Shown here: positions 61,499-64,000 of the stretch, piece by piece
How positions within the stretch are numbered: position 1 is the stretch's first letter
Layout of the letters: the number at the start of each line of letters is the position of its first letter
Source of the DNA: Edwardsiella tarda ATCC 15947 = NBRC 105688
GTDB lineage: Bacteria; Pseudomonadota; Gammaproteobacteria; Enterobacterales; Enterobacteriaceae
Assembly (NCBI RefSeq): GCF_003113495.2
Contig: NZ_CP084506.1
Span: forward strand, 1,240,001 to 1,304,000
DNA length: 64,000 nucleotides
Reading direction: 5' to 3'
Notes under the pieces: model-generated
What the model saw: only the letters and a program-made list of their open reading frames with translations
What the model was told of the DNA's origin: nothing
Databases searched by the model: none
Made by a program: the position numbers and the translations under genes

Positions 61499-62113
61499 AT
61501 GTTACAACCACAACAATTACAGGATATGGCGCTGACGGCGCGGGTGCTGGGCACCCTGTTGTACCGCACGCCGGATAGCGAACAGGCCGCGCCATTGGTG
61601 GCGGCATTGCGCCAGCCGCAAGAGGTGCTGCACTGGCCCTATGGCACCCCCGCCCAGCGCGAGCACTGCGCCGCGTTGCTGGCTGCACCGGCGGACGAGC
61701 CTCTGGCCGAGGCGTATCAGCGTCTGTTTATTGGGCCGCACGCGCTGGCGGCACCGCCCTGGGGATCGGTTTACCTGGATCGTGAAAGCGTGCTGTTTGG
61801 CGACTCGACCCTGGCGTTACGTCACTGGATGCGGGCGCAGGGGATCGACTGGCAGACGGATAGCCGCGAGCCGGAGGATCACATCGGCCTGCTGCTGTTG
61901 TTGGTGGCCTGGCTGGCCGAGGAGCAGCCGCACTGGTTGGCGCCTTTGCTGCAACAACATCTGTTGCCCTGGAGCGGCCGTTATCTGACCTTGCTGGAGC
62001 AGGCCGCCGAGCACCCCTTCTATCAAGGGATCGCGGCGTTGAGCGCGCTGACATTACGCACCTGGCAGCACCAGTTTGCTCTCGCCGATGTCGACGTGAA
62101 GTTGTATCGCTGA
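61499..62113 (+). CDS. dmsD: Tat proofreading chaperone DmsD
   Basis: A 204-residue cytoplasmic TorD-family protein, the same length as E. coli DmsD, that binds the DmsA twin-arginine leader until cofactor is inserted. Family motifs: ARVLGTLLYRTPDSEQAAPLV, WQRLF-type YQRLFIGPHALAAPPWGSVYLDRES, and GDSTLALRHWMRAQGI; then EPEDHIGLLLLLVAWLAE. In E. coli dmsD lies elsewhere; here it is in the dms operon. Its stop overlaps the next ATG (TGATG). Confidence 0.93.
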   Translation: MLQPQQLQDMALTARVLGTLLYRTPDSEQAAPLVAALRQPQEVLHWPYGTPAQREHCAALLAAPADEPLAEAYQRLFIGPHALAAPPWGSVYLDRESVLFGDSTLALRHWMRAQGIDWQTDSREPEDHIGLLLLLVAWLAEEQPHWLAPLLQQHLLPWSGRYLTLLEQAAEHPFYQGIAALSALTLRTWQHQFALADVDVKLYR

Positions 62114-62685
62114 TGAGCGAGCGGCGCGATGAGCGTTACTACCGGGCCTGGATGAGCCATCGTCACGTCAGTCGGCGCGGGTTATTGCGTGGCTTATTGG
62201 GGGGCGGGCGCGCGGTGCAACGCCAGGCGTTGCAGGCCTCTCTACAGCGCGCGCGCGGGCGGCCGCCTTATGCCTTGGCGGAGGCGGCCTTTCTGGCGAG
62301 TTGCGATGGGTGTGCGGCCTGTGTCACTGCCTGCCCCTACGGCCTGATCGCCCTGCATGAAGGGGTAGCCTGGCTGGAGGTCGACTTCTGTGGTTGCGAT
62401 ACGCAGCACTGTCAGGCCTGCGCCGATGCCTGCTCTCGGGGGGCATTGCTGGCGCAGCTACCCGCCGATACCGCCTGGCGCCCGCAGTTGGACAGCCATT
62501 GTCTCGGGCGCTATAGCGACTGCCGCCAGTGCCAGCTCGCCTGTCCTCAACAGGCGTTGTCGTTTGATGCACAGAGTCAGCCGCAGTTGGATGAGGCGCG
62601 CTGCGATGGCTGTGGGCTGTGCAAGCTGGCTTGCCATTCCGGCCATCTACACCTCCAGGCTGGCATCGCTCATGGGCGCGATTGA
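62113..62685 (+). CDS. NapF-like polyferredoxin
   Basis: A 190-residue cytoplasmic-type protein with cysteine groups for about four [4Fe-4S] clusters: CDGCAACVTACPYG, CGCDTQHCQACADAC, CLGRYSDCRQCQLACPQQ and CDGCGLCKLACHSG. The N terminus (VSRRGLLRGLLGG) resembles the NapF start SRRGLLRG. NapF interacts with NapA during maturation in the nitrate reductase system. Here no nap genes are near; it is translationally coupled to dmsD, so a role in DmsA maturation is a guess. Symbol left blank. Confidence 0.85.
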   Translation: MSERRDERYYRAWMSHRHVSRRGLLRGLLGGGRAVQRQALQASLQRARGRPPYALAEAAFLASCDGCAACVTACPYGLIALHEGVAWLEVDFCGCDTQHCQACADACSRGALLAQLPADTAWRPQLDSHCLGRYSDCRQCQLACPQQALSFDAQSQPQLDEARCDGCGLCKLACHSGHLHLQAGIAHGRD

Positions 62686-62759
62686 GGCTCTGTCCCGCAA
62701 CCTTGCCAAGGTGAGTGTTACCAGATTGCAACATTTTTAGTTGAACAGTTAATGAACAA

Positions 62760-62787
62760 TTGACATTTTTGTCGCAAGTGGCATGAT
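62760..62787 (+). promoter_or_regulatory. Probable sigma-70 promoter of ycaD
   Basis: An exact TTGACA -35 (62760-62765), a 16-base spacer and CATGAT as -10 (62782-62787, 4 of 6 matches to TATAAT), in an otherwise AT-rich gap. The 5' end would lie about 30-40 bases before the ycaD start. Confidence 0.5.
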
Positions 62788-62828
62788 GCGCACACTTTTC
62801 TTGTTTTTGTCGGTGCGGTCACGTTTCC

Positions 62829-63974
62829 ATGTTCTCGCTCTCTCGTCCGGTGTTCGCTTTGCTCTGTGGGCTGTTACTGCTGACGGTCGCCATGGCACTG
62901 CTCAATACCCTGGTGCCGTTGTGGCTGGATCAACGCCATCTGGCGACGTGGCAGGTCGGCCTGGTCGGCTCCTCCTACTTCCTGGGTAACCTGGTTGGCA
63001 CCTTGCTGACCGGTTGGGTCATCCTGCGTCACGGTTTCAACCAAAGCTACTACTATGCCTGCCTGCTGTTTGCCGCCTCGACGGCGGCATTGGGGATGGC
63101 CAATGGGTTTTGGGGCTGGCTATTGTGGCGTTTCCTGGCCGGTATCGGCTGCGCCATGATCTGGGTGATCGTGGAAAGCGCCTTACTGCGCAGCGGAACC
63201 AACGCGAACCGCGGCCAGTTATTGGCGGCCTATATGACCATCTACTATCTGGGCACCGTGTTGGGGCAGTTGGCGCTCGGCGCCATCGCTACCGCGTTGT
63301 TGCAGGTCATTCCTTGGACCACGGCGCTGATGGTGGTAGCGATGCTGCCACTCTGTTTCGCGCGCATCGAACGTCCCCAACCGCATGCGGGAGGGATGTC
63401 GCTCTGGCCGCTGTTGCGTCGGCGTAGCGCCCGCCTGGGGGTGAATGGCTGCGTAATCTCGGGGGCGATCCTCGGCACGCTGTATGGCTTGTTGCCGCTC
63501 TATCTGAGTCACCAGGGGATGAGTGACTCACGCATCGGCTATTGGATGGCACTGCTGGTCAGCGCCGGTATCCTCGGCCAGTGGCCGGTGGGGCGCCTGG
63601 CGGATCGTTATGGTCGCCTGCTGGTGCTGCGCGTGCAGGTGTTTGTGCTGATCCTCGGCAGCCTGGCTATGTTGGTTAGCCCACAGGGGATGGTGCCTGC
63701 GCTGTTTACCCTGGGCGCGGCCGGGTTCACCCTCTACCCGGTGGCGATGTCGTGGGCCTGTGAGCGCGCCGATCGCCATGAGTTGGTGGCGATGAATCAG
63801 GCATTATTGATGAGTTATACCCTGGGTAGTCTGGCCGGGCCAGCGGTGGTGGCGTTACTGATGCAGCGCTTTTCCGATCACTGGATGTTTGTCACCATTG
63901 CCGCCATCGCGCTGTGTTATCTGTTGATGCTGCTGCGCCGCCCCGAGGGGCACTCCGCGTTACCCGTTACCTAA
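62829..63974 (+). CDS. ycaD: YcaD, MFS-type transporter
   Basis: A 381-residue major facilitator with 12 predicted segments, close to E. coli YcaD (382). MFS motif A appears after segment 2 as [11 protein letters not shown] (modified) and after segment 8 as [10 protein letters not shown]. Substrate not known. In E. coli ycaC lies between dmsC and ycaD; here dmsD and the ferredoxin do. Confidence 0.93.
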   Translation: MFSLSRPVFALLCGLLLLTVAMALLNTLVPLWLDQRHLATWQVGLVGSSYFLGNLVGTLLTGWVILRHGFNQSYYYACLLFAASTAALGMANGFWGWLLWRFLAGIGCAMIWVIVESALLRSGTNANRGQLLAAYMTIYYLGTVLGQLALGAIATALLQVIPWTTALMVVAMLPLCFARIERPQPHAGGMSLWPLLRRRSARLGVNGCVISGAILGTLYGLLPLYLSHQGMSDSRIGYWMALLVSAGILGQWPVGRLADRYGRLLVLRVQVFVLILGSLAMLVSPQGMVPALFTLGAAGFTLYPVAMSWACERADRHELVAMNQALLMSYTLGSLAGPAVVALLMQRFSDHWMFVTIAAIALCYLLMLLRRPEGHSALPVT

Positions 63975-64000
63975 AATAACACACCCCGCACCATGACGGT

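Overview
The window is chromosomal DNA of a GC-rich member of the Enterobacterales. Gene order follows the E. coli 19-20 min region (ybjL to ycaD), and the protein sequences are close to but clearly distinct from E. coli. The GC content, the gene losses relative to E. coli, the two chaperone-usher fimbrial loci and the IS200-type element fit Edwardsiella or a near relative in the Hafniaceae. The genus is an inference from recalled families; no database search was possible.

Layout. 1-7.4 kb: ybjL (cut by the window edge), ybjM, an IS200/IS605-type element, grxA, nfsA, a DUF4250 gene, ybjN, ybjO, rlmC and ogt. 6.6-10.6 kb: the arginine transport genes artJ and artPIQM, with ArgR boxes before both artJ and artP. 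10.8-16.8 kb: fimbrial locus 1 (pilin, chaperone, usher, tip protein; minus strand) with a divergent CsgD/LuxR-type regulator. 16.9-22.5 kb: amiD, ybjS, a low-GC stretch with a decayed membrane gene, ybjT and ltaE. 22.6-30.8 kb: fimbrial locus 2 (tip protein, usher, chaperone and three related pilin-like subunits), interrupted by a two-gene membrane operon of the opposite strand (a small membrane protein and a DoxD/DoxX-like protein). 31.2-35 kb: hcr, hcp (nitrosative stress) and lysO. 35.2-38.9 kb: ybjD (OLD family), an orphan prepilin peptidase, ybjX and cspD. 39.3-49.2 kb: clpS-clpA, infA, aat, cydDC, trxB and lrp. 49.3-57 kb: ftsK (frameshifted in this sequence), lolA, rarA and serS. 57.5-62.7 kb: an anaerobic DMSO reductase operon dmsABC, extended by dmsD and a NapF-like polyferredoxin. 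62.8-64 kb: ycaD.

Compared with the E. coli order, rimK, ybjC, ybjPQ, poxB, aqpZ, macAB, serW (tRNA-Ser) and ycaC are missing at their usual places. Several of those places are taken by accessory genes: DUF4250 for rimK, fimbrial locus 1 for ybjPQ, fimbrial locus 2 for poxB, a prepilin peptidase near the macAB site, and dmsD plus ferredoxin for ycaC. The accessory material is concentrated in the fimbrial loci and their AT-rich flanks. Anaerobic and redox functions (hcp-hcr, dms, grxA, trxB, cydDC) recur, with visible FNR-like sites before hcp and dmsA.

Main points for a second look: the single-base frameshift in ftsK just after its fourth membrane segment; the multi-subunit fimbrial locus with its embedded DoxD-like operon and an imperfect duplicated segment around one subunit; the ferredoxin appended to the dms operon; the orphan prepilin peptidase; and the degenerate membrane gene at 19.2-19.65 kb.
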